From Anaerolineales bacterium (GTDB lineage Bacteria > Chloroflexota > Anaerolineae > Anaerolineales > Villigracilaceae), in contig JADGQD010000011.1 of assembly GCA_017882065.1 (NCBI GenBank), positions 1 through 21,170 on the forward strand: a stretch of DNA of 21,170 nt, in the 5' to 3' direction. Position numbers and translations under genes: made by a program. Each line of letters starts with the position of its first letter. Position 1 is the first letter of the stretch. The notes below the pieces were generated by a model that ran no database searches, was not told where the DNA came from, and saw only the letters and a list, made by a program, of their open reading frames with translations. Below are positions 12,603 to 21,170 of the stretch, in pieces.

Positions 12603-15600
12603 ATGGTTGATGTTGCCGTTCCCATTCACAAAAAGAAATTCACATGGTTGTACGATATACTGCTGATTGTCGTCCTGCTGGCGGGGGCGTATTTCCGTCT
12701 GACCGGAAGTGACTGGGGCCAGCTTAACATCCAGCACCCGGATGAAAACTTCATGACCTCGGTCACCCTTGGCATCCAGTCAGTGCATAGTCTGGCTGAC
12801 TACTTTAATACCGCCAGGTCAACACTCAACCCATCGGTTGCCGGCTACCCGGCTTATGTATATGGTACGCTCCCGCTTTTTATCGTCCACTACCTGGCCG
12901 AGTCGTTTGGGAAACTGAACGCTGTAACGTTATTCGGACGGCAGCTTTCGGCAGTGGCGGATTTGGGCACAATTGCACTTTTATATTTCATCGTGAAGCG
13001 GTTTTATAAGGCGCGTATAGCGTTGCTGGCGGCGGCATTCTCGGCGTTGGCCGCCATGCAGATCCAACAGTCACACTTCTATACCACTGATAGCTTCTAC
13101 ACTTTCTTTATGTTCCTGACCTTGTCCGTCGCGGCGGTGATTGCCACTGGAGACTGGAAGGGACCGGGGCTCGAGTCAGAGATTAATACGAAGGAAGTCT
13201 CATTCAGTTCTCGCCTCTGGCATTCCTTGCTGCGCCTTCTGAATGACCCGCTTACTTATTTGACCATTGCCTTTGGGATTACCCTGGGCATGGCGGCTGC
13301 CTCCAAGCTTAATGCGGCTGCCATGGCGGTGGTTCTTCCGATAGCGCTGGTGGTCCGTTATTCCAAGTCTTACCATCGAAAAACGACACAGGTATCTGAC
13401 CCGGATGGCGGGCGGATGGAGCGGACGCCGGTTGAAGATTTCCTCGCCAAATCCATTGTCTTCCTGGTGATCGGTGCGGTCGTCTCCCTGCTGGCTTTCC
13501 GCGTTTTCCAACCGTATGCTTTCAGCGGCCCGGGCTTCTTCGGCATCAAGCCCAACCCTGAATGGGTCCAGAAAGTCCGCGAGCAGCTTCTCCAGGCGAG
13601 CCCAAACGCTGACTTGCCGTGGGCCCTCCAATGGGCGCGGCGCAACCACTTTTACTCCTTTCAAAACCTGACCGTCTGGGGCCTTGGCCTGCCGCTTGGC
13701 ATCCTGGCCTGGGCCGGGTTCCTGTGGATGGGCTGGCGCATGTTGAAAGGCGAGTGGCGGCAGCACATCCTGCTCTGGAGTTGGACGGCGATATATTTTC
13801 TCTGGCAGTCGCTCCAATATAACCCCACCATGCGCTACCAACTACCCATCTATCCGCTGCTGGCAATGATGGCGGCCTGGGCGGTTTTTGATTGGGCGCA
13901 GCCGCGCCTGTCGGAACTGAAGCGCCTCAACTGGCGGGGTAGTCCCGGTTCCCGGACGGGGCGGGCCATCCTGGCCGCGATCGTCGGCGTGTTGGTCCTT
14001 GCCGCAACTGCTGCCTATGCCTATGCTTTCAGCCGCATCTACGTCCGCCCGGAGACGCGCATCGCCGCATCGAACTGGATTTACCAGAACGTTCCCGGCC
14101 CAATAAATCTGGAAATCCAGACTGCCGATGGGACAACCACCCAACAACCATTGCCCTTTTTTGCGGGGGTGGATATCCGCCCGGATTCACCCTATACGAC
14201 CGTGTTCACAGCTCAGGCAGATGGCTTGTTGAACCAGGTCTTCCTACCATATGCCCTCGCGCACGATGCCTCTTTAACGGCGGATTTGCGAATTACGATC
14301 TGGCAGAATCCGGATGATCCGCAGCCATTGGCCTCGGGGAGGCTGACGACATCCATTCCCACCACAACGGGTTCTACCAGCCAGTCTCTGCTGTTCGACC
14401 AGGCTCCTGCACTGGTCGCCCAACAGACATATTACATTAAGGTGGAATTACTAACCGATACTGCACAAGTGGATGTATGCGGCCCCCTCCAGTTATCTTT
14501 CATGACCGCCAACGGCGCCGTTCAGCAAACCGTGGATTCTATCCCCCAATGTAAGTTGAGCCCCGATCAACCTTATCGGACACAGTTTGTTGCCCAATCT
14601 GATGGTACCCTGACCCAAATCGCTTTTGCGCATGTGGATGACATCACCCATTCGGGGATGCAGACCATCAGCCTGTCCCTGGCGAGTGCGCCCGACCCTC
14701 AGCCGGATCAAATCCTCGCAAAGGCAACGGCCACAGCAGATTTCTCTCCAACCACCGACCCGCGCGGCATCCCTGTCACGCTGACGCTCGATAGTCCTGT
14801 CAGCTTCCAGCGCGGCGTTACTTATTACCTGCAAATCCAAACAACCGGCGGGGTACTGACCCTGATTGGTTCCGCGGTTGCCAATGAAACTGACTACGAT
14901 TACCCTCTGCCTTTCCGCACCGGGGCTTATGATGCATTTGGCGGCATTTACCGCGGCGGCCTGAACCTGCAAGTCTATTGGGACGATAACGCCGATAAAC
15001 TTGCCCGCTTCCAGAGTGTGCTGGACCAGGCCGATTACATCTTCATCCCCACCAACCACCAGTATGCCCAGATTACCCGTCTGCCCGAACGCTATCCGTT
15101 GACAACCGATTACTACCGCCAACTGGTCGGTTGCCCGGCGGACAAGGATATCATCTGGTGCTATCGTGTGGCCGAGCCGGGCAGGTTCCACGGCAACCTG
15201 GGCTTTGAGCTGGTTGCCACTTTCGAATCCTACCCAAAAATCGGTCCCCTGGTGATCAACGACCAGGCCGCCGAAGAAGCTTTTACCTTTTACGATCATC
15301 CGAAAGTATTGATCTTCGAGAAGAACGCCGATTACGACCCGGCTAAAGTACAGTCTGTGCTCGGGAAAGTAGATTACAGCCATGCCATCCACCTGACGCC
15401 CGGCCAGGCCGATTCCTACAAGAGCCTGATGCTCCCCGCGGACCAGTTGGCGGTTCAGCAGGCGGGCGGGACGTGGTCGGACCTATTTAATCGCGACGCC
15501 CTCTATAACCGTTACCCGGTCCTTGGCCTGGTACTCTGGTATCTGGTCATCTTTGCCCTCGGGCTTTTTGTCTACCCGTTGGTGCGGGCGACCTTCCCCG

Positions 15601-18044
15601 GTCTCGCCGACCACGGCTACCCGCTGGCGCGCATCGTCGGCCTGCTGCTCTGGGTGTGGTTGGCCTGGATGGCCGGTTCGGTTGGACTCTCGTACAGCAA
15701 GCTGACCATCGGGATTGCTCTCGGGGTAATCATGCTGTTGGGGGTGTGGCAAGCCTGGCGTCAACGCGATGAACTGGCACAGGAATTCCGCGAACGCTGG
15801 AAATACTTCCTGATGATCGAAGCCGTCTTCCTGGCATTCTTCCTGGTTGATTTGTTCATCCGCCTCGGCAACCCGGACCTCTGGCATCCGGCCAAGGGCG
15901 GCGAGCGCCCGATGGACTTCGCCTACTTCAATGCCATCCTGAAGAGTACCAGCTTCCCACCGTACGACCCGTGGTTCGCAGGCGGCTACATCAACTACTA
16001 TTATTACGGCTATGTGATCGTCGGCACGCCGGTCAAACTGCTCGGTATCGTGCCGTCCATCGCCTACAATTTCATCCTTCCCACGCTGTTCGCCTGCCTG
16101 GCAGTGGGAGCTTTTTCCGTGGGCTGGAATATCCTGCATGGGATCCGGAGTGCAAAAATCGAAGGCAGCGACGAATCCCAAAACAACCTTTTTGACTCTC
16201 GTTTTATCGCCGGTATTTCGGCCTCCTCTGCAATGGTCTTGCTTGGCAACCTGGGCATCGTCCATATGTTGAATCAGGGCTTCCAGCGAGTGGCAGCTCC
16301 CGGCGGTGTGACGGAGGGAGCCAGTCTCATCCAGGGCATCTGGTGGTCCCTCAAAGGTTTCTTCATGGTACTGGCCGGGTTGCACCTGCCCTACGGACCC
16401 GGAGACTGGTACTGGTTCTCCAGCCGGATCTTCCCGCCTGGCTATGACGTGTTCTATGAATTTCCCGCGTTCACCTTTATTTATTCGGACCTGCATGCCC
16501 ACATGATTGCTCTCATGCTGACAGTGCTGGCCATTTCCTGGGCGCTGTCTGTGCTGCTGGCGAAAGCCAGATGGGACAACCCTACCAACACTGTGATGGG
16601 CTTTTTCCTGGGCGGGCTGATTATCGGGTCGTTAAAACCGACCAATACCTGGGATTTCTACACTTACATTGTCTTCGGGGCGGTTGTCCTGGCCTACACT
16701 GTTTGGCGCTACGGTGACCCAGAAAAACTGCGCCTGCCGTTGCCGGGATGGGGGAAGCGTCTCCTGTTGGCTGGTGGCGCATTGGTGGTTCTGACGGTGC
16801 TTTCTGAATTGTTGTATCAGCCGTTTTCGCATTGGTTTGGGCAGGCGTACACTTCCATCCAAACGTGGAAGGGTCCGCGCACACCCCTCTCAACCTATCT
16901 AACCCAATGGGGTGTGTTCCTGTTCTTCATCGTCTCCTGGATGACCTGGGAGACGCGCCAGTGGCTGGCCGAGACGCCCGCTTCTGCGCTGCGCAAACTG
17001 CGTCCCTACCGGGACTTGATTATTGCCGCGTTGGTGATCGTACTTCTGGTGTTGGTGGTCCAACAAGCCTGGGTGATGAGTTCCTCCCAGAATGTTCCCT
17101 GGAAAGGCTTCACCATTCTCTGGCTGGCGCTGCCACTGGCAGTCTGGGCGGCGGTACTGCTATTCCGCCCCGGCATCTCCGATTTGAAGCGTCTGGTCTT
17201 GTTCATGACCGGCACCGGTCTGCTCCTGACCATGGTTGTCGAGTTGATGGTTATCACAGGAGATATCGGGCGGATGAATACAATCTACAAGTTCGGTGTG
17301 CAGACTTGGGTCCTGCTGAGCATCTCCGCCGCGGCCGGGTTCGGCTGGCTACTCACCGAATTCCGCCATTGGCTGCCCGGCTGGCGTACTTTCTGGTCGG
17401 TGACCGCTACCCTGCTGGTTACCGGCGCGGCACTCTTCCTCCTTATCGGCGGTGCAGGCAAAATCCGTGACCGTATGACTCTGACCGCTCCGCACACCCT
17501 CGACAGCATGACCTACATGGACTACACCCACTATGCCGATTATGGCGTGGATATGGACTTGAGTGAGGACTACCGCGCCATCCTATGGATGCAGGATAAC
17601 GTGCAGGGTTCGCCGGTGATCGCCGAGGCTGCTTCGGCGGGAGTCCAGTATCAATGGCACCAGCGCTTCTCGATTTACACCGGTCTGCCCGATGTGGTTG
17701 GTTGGGAATGGCACCAGGTGCAGCAACGCGTCCTGGATTCGGCCACGGTGATAGCACGTGGCAAGGAAGTGGATGCATTCTATGCGACCACTGACCTCGC
17801 CGCAGCGCGTGACTTCCTGCGCAAGTACAACGTTCGTTACATCATCGTTGGCCAGTTGGAACGCGCCAAATATGCTCCCGGCGCCCCGAATGGGCCTGTC
17901 CTGGAGGGGGCTCCGGACGGACTGCTCAAGTTCGAGGCGAATAACAACGTTTTCTGGCACGAGATATACCGTGACGGGCAGACGGTGATCTACGAAGTCC
18001 CCGAAGGGGGCGAATTACCCACCGGGGGCGAGGTGAACCCGTGA
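12603..18044 (+). CDS. Giant GT-C / beta-domain / YYY-type membrane fusion protein
   Basis: This 1813-aa protein has three parts. Residues 1-480 are a GT39-like GT-C unit with a TM at 17-31, the acidic loop motif HPDEN (45-49) and QSHFYTTDSFYTFF (156-169). Residues about 481-965 are a long non-membrane region with two tandem copies of a beta-rich unit: PDSPYTTVFTAQADG (527-541) against PDQPYRTQFVAQSDG (654-668), each ending in a TYYIKVEL / TYYLQIQT strand. Residues about 970-1813 are a Chlor_Arch_YYY (DUF2298) unit that aligns from end to end with the separate protein at 18406-20958. Its landmarks are NYYYYGYV (1131-1138), DLHAH (1296-1300), NTWD (1348-1351), RMNTIYKF (1557-1564), GLPDVVGW (1694-1701) and RYIIVGQLER near the C terminus. 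As I recall, the YYY family is of unknown function and found in Chloroflexi and some archaea. It probably makes or transfers surface glycan. A GAGG site precedes the ATG. Confidence 0.85.
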   Translation: MVDVAVPIHKKKFTWLYDILLIVVLLAGAYFRLTGSDWGQLNIQHPDENFMTSVTLGIQSVHSLADYFNTARSTLNPSVAGYPAYVYGTLPLFIVHYLAESFGKLNAVTLFGRQLSAVADLGTIALLYFIVKRFYKARIALLAAAFSALAAMQIQQSHFYTTDSFYTFFMFLTLSVAAVIATGDWKGPGLESEINTKEVSFSSRLWHSLLRLLNDPLTYLTIAFGITLGMAAASKLNAAAMAVVLPIALVVRYSKSYHRKTTQVSDPDGGRMERTPVEDFLAKSIVFLVIGAVVSLLAFRVFQPYAFSGPGFFGIKPNPEWVQKVREQLLQASPNADLPWALQWARRNHFYSFQNLTVWGLGLPLGILAWAGFLWMGWRMLKGEWRQHILLWSWTAIYFLWQSLQYNPTMRYQLPIYPLLAMMAAWAVFDWAQPRLSELKRLNWRGSPGSRTGRAILAAIVGVLVLAATAAYAYAFSRIYVRPETRIAASNWIYQNVPGPINLEIQTADGTTTQQPLPFFAGVDIRPDSPYTTVFTAQADGLLNQVFLPYALAHDASLTADLRITIWQNPDDPQPLASGRLTTSIPTTTGSTSQSLLFDQAPALVAQQTYYIKVELLTDTAQVDVCGPLQLSFMTANGAVQQTVDSIPQCKLSPDQPYRTQFVAQSDGTLTQIAFAHVDDITHSGMQTISLSLASAPDPQPDQILAKATATADFSPTTDPRGIPVTLTLDSPVSFQRGVTYYLQIQTTGGVLTLIGSAVANETDYDYPLPFRTGAYDAFGGIYRGGLNLQVYWDDNADKLARFQSVLDQADYIFIPTNHQYAQITRLPERYPLTTDYYRQLVGCPADKDIIWCYRVAEPGRFHGNLGFELVATFESYPKIGPLVINDQAAEEAFTFYDHPKVLIFEKNADYDPAKVQSVLGKVDYSHAIHLTPGQADSYKSLMLPADQLAVQQAGGTWSDLFNRDALYNRYPVLGLVLWYLVIFALGLFVYPLVRATFPGLADHGYPLARIVGLLLWVWLAWMAGSVGLSYSKLTIGIALGVIMLLGVWQAWRQRDELAQEFRERWKYFLMIEAVFLAFFLVDLFIRLGNPDLWHPAKGGERPMDFAYFNAILKSTSFPPYDPWFAGGYINYYYYGYVIVGTPVKLLGIVPSIAYNFILPTLFACLAVGAFSVGWNILHGIRSAKIEGSDESQNNLFDSRFIAGISASSAMVLLGNLGIVHMLNQGFQRVAAPGGVTEGASLIQGIWWSLKGFFMVLAGLHLPYGPGDWYWFSSRIFPPGYDVFYEFPAFTFIYSDLHAHMIALMLTVLAISWALSVLLAKARWDNPTNTVMGFFLGGLIIGSLKPTNTWDFYTYIVFGAVVLAYTVWRYGDPEKLRLPLPGWGKRLLLAGGALVVLTVLSELLYQPFSHWFGQAYTSIQTWKGPRTPLSTYLTQWGVFLFFIVSWMTWETRQWLAETPASALRKLRPYRDLIIAALVIVLLVLVVQQAWVMSSSQNVPWKGFTILWLALPLAVWAAVLLFRPGISDLKRLVLFMTGTGLLLTMVVELMVITGDIGRMNTIYKFGVQTWVLLSISAAAGFGWLLTEFRHWLPGWRTFWSVTATLLVTGAALFLLIGGAGKIRDRMTLTAPHTLDSMTYMDYTHYADYGVDMDLSEDYRAILWMQDNVQGSPVIAEAASAGVQYQWHQRFSIYTGLPDVVGWEWHQVQQRVLDSATVIARGKEVDAFYATTDLAAARDFLRKYNVRYIIVGQLERAKYAPGAPNGPVLEGAPDGLLKFEANNNVFWHEIYRDGQTVIYEVPEGGELPTGGEVNP

Positions 18045-18403
18045 CCGATTCCATCTTTCATATCACTTCCCGGATCTCCTGGTCTGACGCGAAAAAGTCC
18101 GGCGCGTATTCAGCCGATTCGTTGATGAGCGAAGGTTTCATCCATTGTTCCAAAATAGACCAAGTTATGCGCGTAGCCAATACTATCTTTGCCAACCAGT
18201 ATGGACTGGTGATCCTGGTGATTGACCCGTCACAGCTCAAGCCCGAGGTCCGGTGGGAAGCGGGCACGGATAAAGCCGACGAGTTGTTCCCCCACATCTA
18301 CGGTCCGTTAAACCTGGAAGCCGTAGTGCGTGTGATCGACTTCGAGCCGGGATTGGACGGAAAATTTCATCTTCCACAGACTCTTGCGCCTGTTGACCGC
18401 TAA
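18041..18403 (+). CDS. DUF952 family protein
   Basis: This 120-aa soluble protein matches DUF952 through SEGFIHCSKIDQVMRVAN (30-47), LVILVIDPSQL (56-66) and FPHIYGPLNLEAVV (83-96). The family's function is not established. I recall its fold being grouped with ADP-ribosyltransferase-like proteins, but I cannot verify that here and no activity should be assumed. It starts with GTG in a GTGA overlap with the stop of the giant gene and has GAGGTG upstream, so it is translationally coupled to it. It ends two bases before the next YYY gene. A small soluble protein locked between two membrane paralogues is noteworthy. Confidence 0.85.
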   Translation: MTDSIFHITSRISWSDAKKSGAYSADSLMSEGFIHCSKIDQVMRVANTIFANQYGLVILVIDPSQLKPEVRWEAGTDKADELFPHIYGPLNLEAVVRVIDFEPGLDGKFHLPQTLAPVDR

Positions 18404-18405
18404 TT

Positions 18406-20958
18406 ATGGCACAATTTTTCCTCTGGTATCTCCTCGCTACTTTCCTCGGCTGGCTGGCTTTCCCGCTGGCCTTTCGTCTTTTCCCCGCGCTTGCCGACCG
18501 GGGCTTTAGTCTGGCGCGCACCTTTGGATTGCTGGTGTGGGGTTATGCCTTCTGGATGATGGCCTCCCTGGGAATCGTCCAAAATGATGGCGGCGGGTTG
18601 CTGCTGGGACTGGTGGTTTTAGCGGCTGTTTCCGGGGTCGGTTTGGTGCGTAAGGAGAAGCTCAAGTCGCTGGGGGAGTGGATTAGATCCAATTGGCGCG
18701 TGATCGTAACGGTTGAAATCCTGTTTTTCCTGGCCTTTGCCTTCCTGGCCTTTGTCCGCGCCGGGAACCCGGAGATCGTCGGCACCGAAAAACCGATGGA
18801 ACTGGCTTTCATCAATGCCATCCTGCACTCGCCAACTTTTCCCCCGCATGACCCGTGGCTTTCCGGCTACGCCATCTCGTATTATTACTTTGGTTACGTG
18901 ATGACTGCCATGCTTGCCAAAGCGACCGGGACACTGGGCAGTGTGGCTTTCAACCTGATGCTGGCGCTGGTGTTTGCCTTGAGCGCAGTGGGGGCGTATG
19001 GCGTGCTCTTTAACCTGTTGGCCGCCTGGCGGAAGAATCACCCATCGCCTGCCCAACGCCGCCCGTTGACAGGGTTGCCTTTGATTGGCCCGCTATTCCT
19101 CCTGATCGTCAGCAACTTTGAAGGTTTTCTTCAAGCGCTTCATAGTTTAGGCTTGTTTTGGAAATTTAACGCGGACGGCACAGCGACGTCATCTTTCTGG
19201 ACTTGGCTTGGAATTCTGGACCTGAACCAGTCACCTGCCACGCCGTTGGGTTTGATGACGACACGAGGTTGGTGGTGGGGGTGGCGCGCCTCGCGTGTGG
19301 TCACGGATTACAACCTGGCCAACCAGCATATCGAGATCATTGACGAATTCCCGGCCTTTTCCTACCTGCTCGGTGACCTGCACCCGCACGTATTGGCGAT
19401 GCCGTTCGGATTGCTGGCTGTGGGGGTGGCGCTCAACCTGTTCCTGGGTGGCTGGAAGGGGGAAACGAACCTGGGCTTTTTCCGGCTGCCTGTCCGCCCG
19501 ATGGGCCTGTTCTTCGGTGCGCTAGTTTTGGGCGGCCTGGCCTTCCTGAATACCTGGGATATTCTGATTGGTTTTGCCCTGCTCGTTGGTGCGTATGCGC
19601 TGATGCGCACATTGGAATCCGGCTGGGCCTGGAAACGGCTGGAGGATGTTTTTGCTCTGGGCGTACCGCTCGGTCTGCTGGCAATTCTGCTCTACCTGCC
19701 ATTCTACGCGGGCTTCTCTTCCCAAGCAGGCGGTATCCTGCCCGACCTGGAAAACCCGACCCGCGGCGTCCAGTTGTGGATCATGTTTGGCCCGTTGTTC
19801 CTGGCAATTATTGCTTACCTGATCTATCTCTGGCGCGTCGAAAAACGTCCCGCAAAATGGACACTCGGTTTTGGCCTGGCGGCAATTCTGGTGGTGCTCC
19901 TGTGGATTTTCTCCTGGCTGATTGGTTTGCTGGCAAAACTAAAGATGCCCGATTTCGTGGCAGGTTATCTGGCCAACCAGGGCTTCTTGAGCGCGGCACT
20001 GTATTTCTCAGCAGCTACGCTCCGCCGTCTCTCTTTTATCGGTGGCTTGCTGACGCTGTTTGTTCTGTTCGGCGCGGCGCTGGCATTTCTTTTGAAGGTG
20101 GGGGGAGGCGGGCAGAAAACAGAAATGGTTGAAGAAAAAGAGGAACACCCTTCACCTTTTGTCCTTCATCCCACAGCCTTTACCCTTTTTCTTATTCTTC
20201 TTGGCGCACTTCTTGTGCTGGCTCCCGAATTTGTTTTCCTGCGCGACCAGTTCAGCAACCGCATGAACACGATCTTCAAGTTCTATTACCAAGCCTGGTT
20301 GATGTGGAGCCTGGCGGCAGCGTTTGGGGTGGCGGTATTGCTGCAAGACTTGCGCGGCGCCTGGAATTGGGTCTACCGGATCGGTCTGGCGCTTGTTCTG
20401 GTCATGGCGCTGGTCTACCCAATTCTTGGCGTGCTCACCAAGACCAACAATTTCCAGATCCCCTCTTTCAACGAGAACCTGATATTGGCGCGGGCAGCCG
20501 GGGACCCCCATGCCTGGCAAACTGCTTCCCAGGTCTGGACCTTGGACGGGGGCGCCTTCTTCAACCAATACAATCCCGACGATATGGCTGCGGCGGCCTG
20601 GCTGCGGACCGCGCCCTATGGCGTTATCGTGGAAGCCAGCAAAGTTGATGCCAGCTACACGGAATACAGTCGTATCTCCACTTACAGCGGACTGCCGACC
20701 GTACTGGGTTGGCCGATGCATGAAGGTCAATGGCGCGGCACCTATGAACCGCAAGGCAGCCGCCAGGACGATATTCGCCGTCTGTACGAAACCAGCAGTT
20801 GGGAGGAAGCCCAGACCGTTCTCTCGCAGTACGGGATTCGCTATGTATGCGTAGGTACGCTGGAGCGGAATACGTATCATCTCAACGAAAGCAAATTCCA
20901 GCGCCACCTCACGCCTGTCTATCAACAGGGGCAGGTTGTAATTTATGAAGTCCCGTGA
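18406..20958 (+). CDS. Stand-alone YYY-type (DUF2298) membrane protein
   Basis: This 850-aa integral membrane protein is of Chlor_Arch_YYY type (single-copy members are about 700-900 aa). It aligns with residues about 978-1813 of the upstream giant from its first residues (LWYLLATFLGWLAFPL against LWYLVIFALGLFVYPL). Shared landmarks are the FPPHDPW segment (145-151), SYYYFGYV (158-165), EFPAFSYLLGDLHPH (314-328), NTWD (382-385), RMNTIFKF (619-626), GLPTVLGW (762-769) and RYVCVGTLER near the end. Many TM helices are followed by a soluble C-terminal domain of roughly 150 residues. Polar invariants in an otherwise hydrophobic protein suggest an enzyme; a GT-C-like sugar transferase is my inference. 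It starts two bases after the DUF952 stop and has no clear ribosome site, so coupling is likely. Confidence 0.87.
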   Translation: MAQFFLWYLLATFLGWLAFPLAFRLFPALADRGFSLARTFGLLVWGYAFWMMASLGIVQNDGGGLLLGLVVLAAVSGVGLVRKEKLKSLGEWIRSNWRVIVTVEILFFLAFAFLAFVRAGNPEIVGTEKPMELAFINAILHSPTFPPHDPWLSGYAISYYYFGYVMTAMLAKATGTLGSVAFNLMLALVFALSAVGAYGVLFNLLAAWRKNHPSPAQRRPLTGLPLIGPLFLLIVSNFEGFLQALHSLGLFWKFNADGTATSSFWTWLGILDLNQSPATPLGLMTTRGWWWGWRASRVVTDYNLANQHIEIIDEFPAFSYLLGDLHPHVLAMPFGLLAVGVALNLFLGGWKGETNLGFFRLPVRPMGLFFGALVLGGLAFLNTWDILIGFALLVGAYALMRTLESGWAWKRLEDVFALGVPLGLLAILLYLPFYAGFSSQAGGILPDLENPTRGVQLWIMFGPLFLAIIAYLIYLWRVEKRPAKWTLGFGLAAILVVLLWIFSWLIGLLAKLKMPDFVAGYLANQGFLSAALYFSAATLRRLSFIGGLLTLFVLFGAALAFLLKVGGGGQKTEMVEEKEEHPSPFVLHPTAFTLFLILLGALLVLAPEFVFLRDQFSNRMNTIFKFYYQAWLMWSLAAAFGVAVLLQDLRGAWNWVYRIGLALVLVMALVYPILGVLTKTNNFQIPSFNENLILARAAGDPHAWQTASQVWTLDGGAFFNQYNPDDMAAAAWLRTAPYGVIVEASKVDASYTEYSRISTYSGLPTVLGWPMHEGQWRGTYEPQGSRQDDIRRLYETSSWEEAQTVLSQYGIRYVCVGTLERNTYHLNESKFQRHLTPVYQQGQVVIYEVP

Positions 20959-20960
20959 GT

Positions 20961-20989
20961 ATGACATCCCAATGCTGGCAGCATATTAT
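20961..20989 (+). promoter_or_regulatory. Promoter of the last GT39-like gene
   Basis: ATGACA (20961-20966) and TATTAT (20984-20989) each match the consensus at five of six positions with a 17-base spacer. This predicts a start near 20996 and a leader of about 13 bases without a Shine-Dalgarno site. A second box, TAAAAT (20996-21001), seven bases before the ATG at 21009, would give a leaderless mRNA instead. Confidence 0.45.
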
Positions 20990-21008
20990 TCATGCTAAAA
21001 TAACGCCA

Positions 21009-21170
21009 ATGAAAAATCGTCCCATCACTCTTGAACATGCATTCTACGCCCTGGTGCTTGCACTTGCCATCGGTCTGCGTTTCCTGCACCTCGGCGCATT
21101 GTCGCTATCCGATTTCGAAGCGGACTGGGCGCTCCAGGCTTTGCGGGTGGCCCAGGGTTTGAACCCCCCC
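21009..21170 (+). CDS. GT39-like membrane glycosyltransferase, N-terminal part (cut by window end)
   Basis: Only the first 54 codons are inside the window. After a short polar start (MKNRPITLEHAFY) comes a hydrophobic helix (ALVLALAIGLRFLHLG). The outer-loop start LSLSDFEADWALQAL follows, with the acidic residues expected in loop 1 of GT39/PMT_2-type proteins. The reading frame is open to the end. It lies 50 bp after the YYY gene with its own promoter. The family call rests on this short piece and is provisional. Confidence 0.6.
   Translation, partial: MKNRPITLEHAFYALVLALAIGLRFLHLGALSLSDFEADWALQALRVAQGLNPP

Noticed and set aside
14493..16502. Two long minus-strand frames (299 and 339 codons) opposite the giant gene
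   Set aside because: They are antisense to a well-supported protein with conserved motifs and have shadow-like composition without ribosome sites.

Overview
The window looks like a GC-rich chromosomal segment of a Chloroflexota bacterium, most likely of the Anaerolineae. This is inferred from two 'Chlor_Arch_YYY' (DUF2298-type) membrane proteins, several GT39-like (GT-C) membrane glycosyltransferases, and many short palindromic repeats of kinds I associate with that group. No rRNA or tRNA gene, CRISPR array, phage gene or transposase was seen. I had no database, so all family calls rest on visible motifs and remembered family features.

Layout. (1) 1-299: no clear gene; a 92-bp palindromic MITE-like element with an apparent 8-bp target duplication, then the tlyA promoter. 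(2) 300-3700: housekeeping genes, namely tlyA (rRNA 2'-O-methyltransferase, with an in-frame palindromic repeat inside it), a YccU-type CoA-binding protein, a terminator in a repeat-rich gap, and lepA (elongation factor 4). (3) 3762-8061: a flippase-like LPG-synthase-type membrane protein, a CDP-paratose-2-epimerase-like sugar nucleotide enzyme, a terminator, a CDF metal exporter and a GT4 glycosyltransferase. (4) 8105-8772, minus strand: a VapBC-type toxin-antitoxin pair that interrupts the glycan genes. (5) 8820-20958: two methyltransferases, a 742-aa GT39-like protein, a giant 1813-aa GT-C / beta-domain / YYY fusion, a small DUF952 protein, and a stand-alone 850-aa YYY protein. The junctions overlap or are only a few bases wide, except for a 52-base gap between the methyltransferases, which suggests one transcription unit. 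(6) 21009-end: the start of another GT39-like gene with its own promoter.

How it may work together: the GT-C proteins, the GT4 enzyme, the epimerase, the flippase-like protein and the methyltransferases have the look of a cell-surface glycan or glycolipid pathway. In it, lipid-linked sugars would be made inside, flipped, and transferred on the outer face of the membrane. The least understood part is the pair of YYY proteins, which share invariant polar motifs and flank the DUF952 gene.

Two features stand out beyond the genes. At least five kinds of short dispersed palindromic repeat occupy gaps, gene ends and even coding sequence. Genes that probably begin transcription units mostly lack a Shine-Dalgarno sequence and have a TATAAT-like box only 6-16 bases before the start codon, which suggests leaderless or very short-leader mRNAs.
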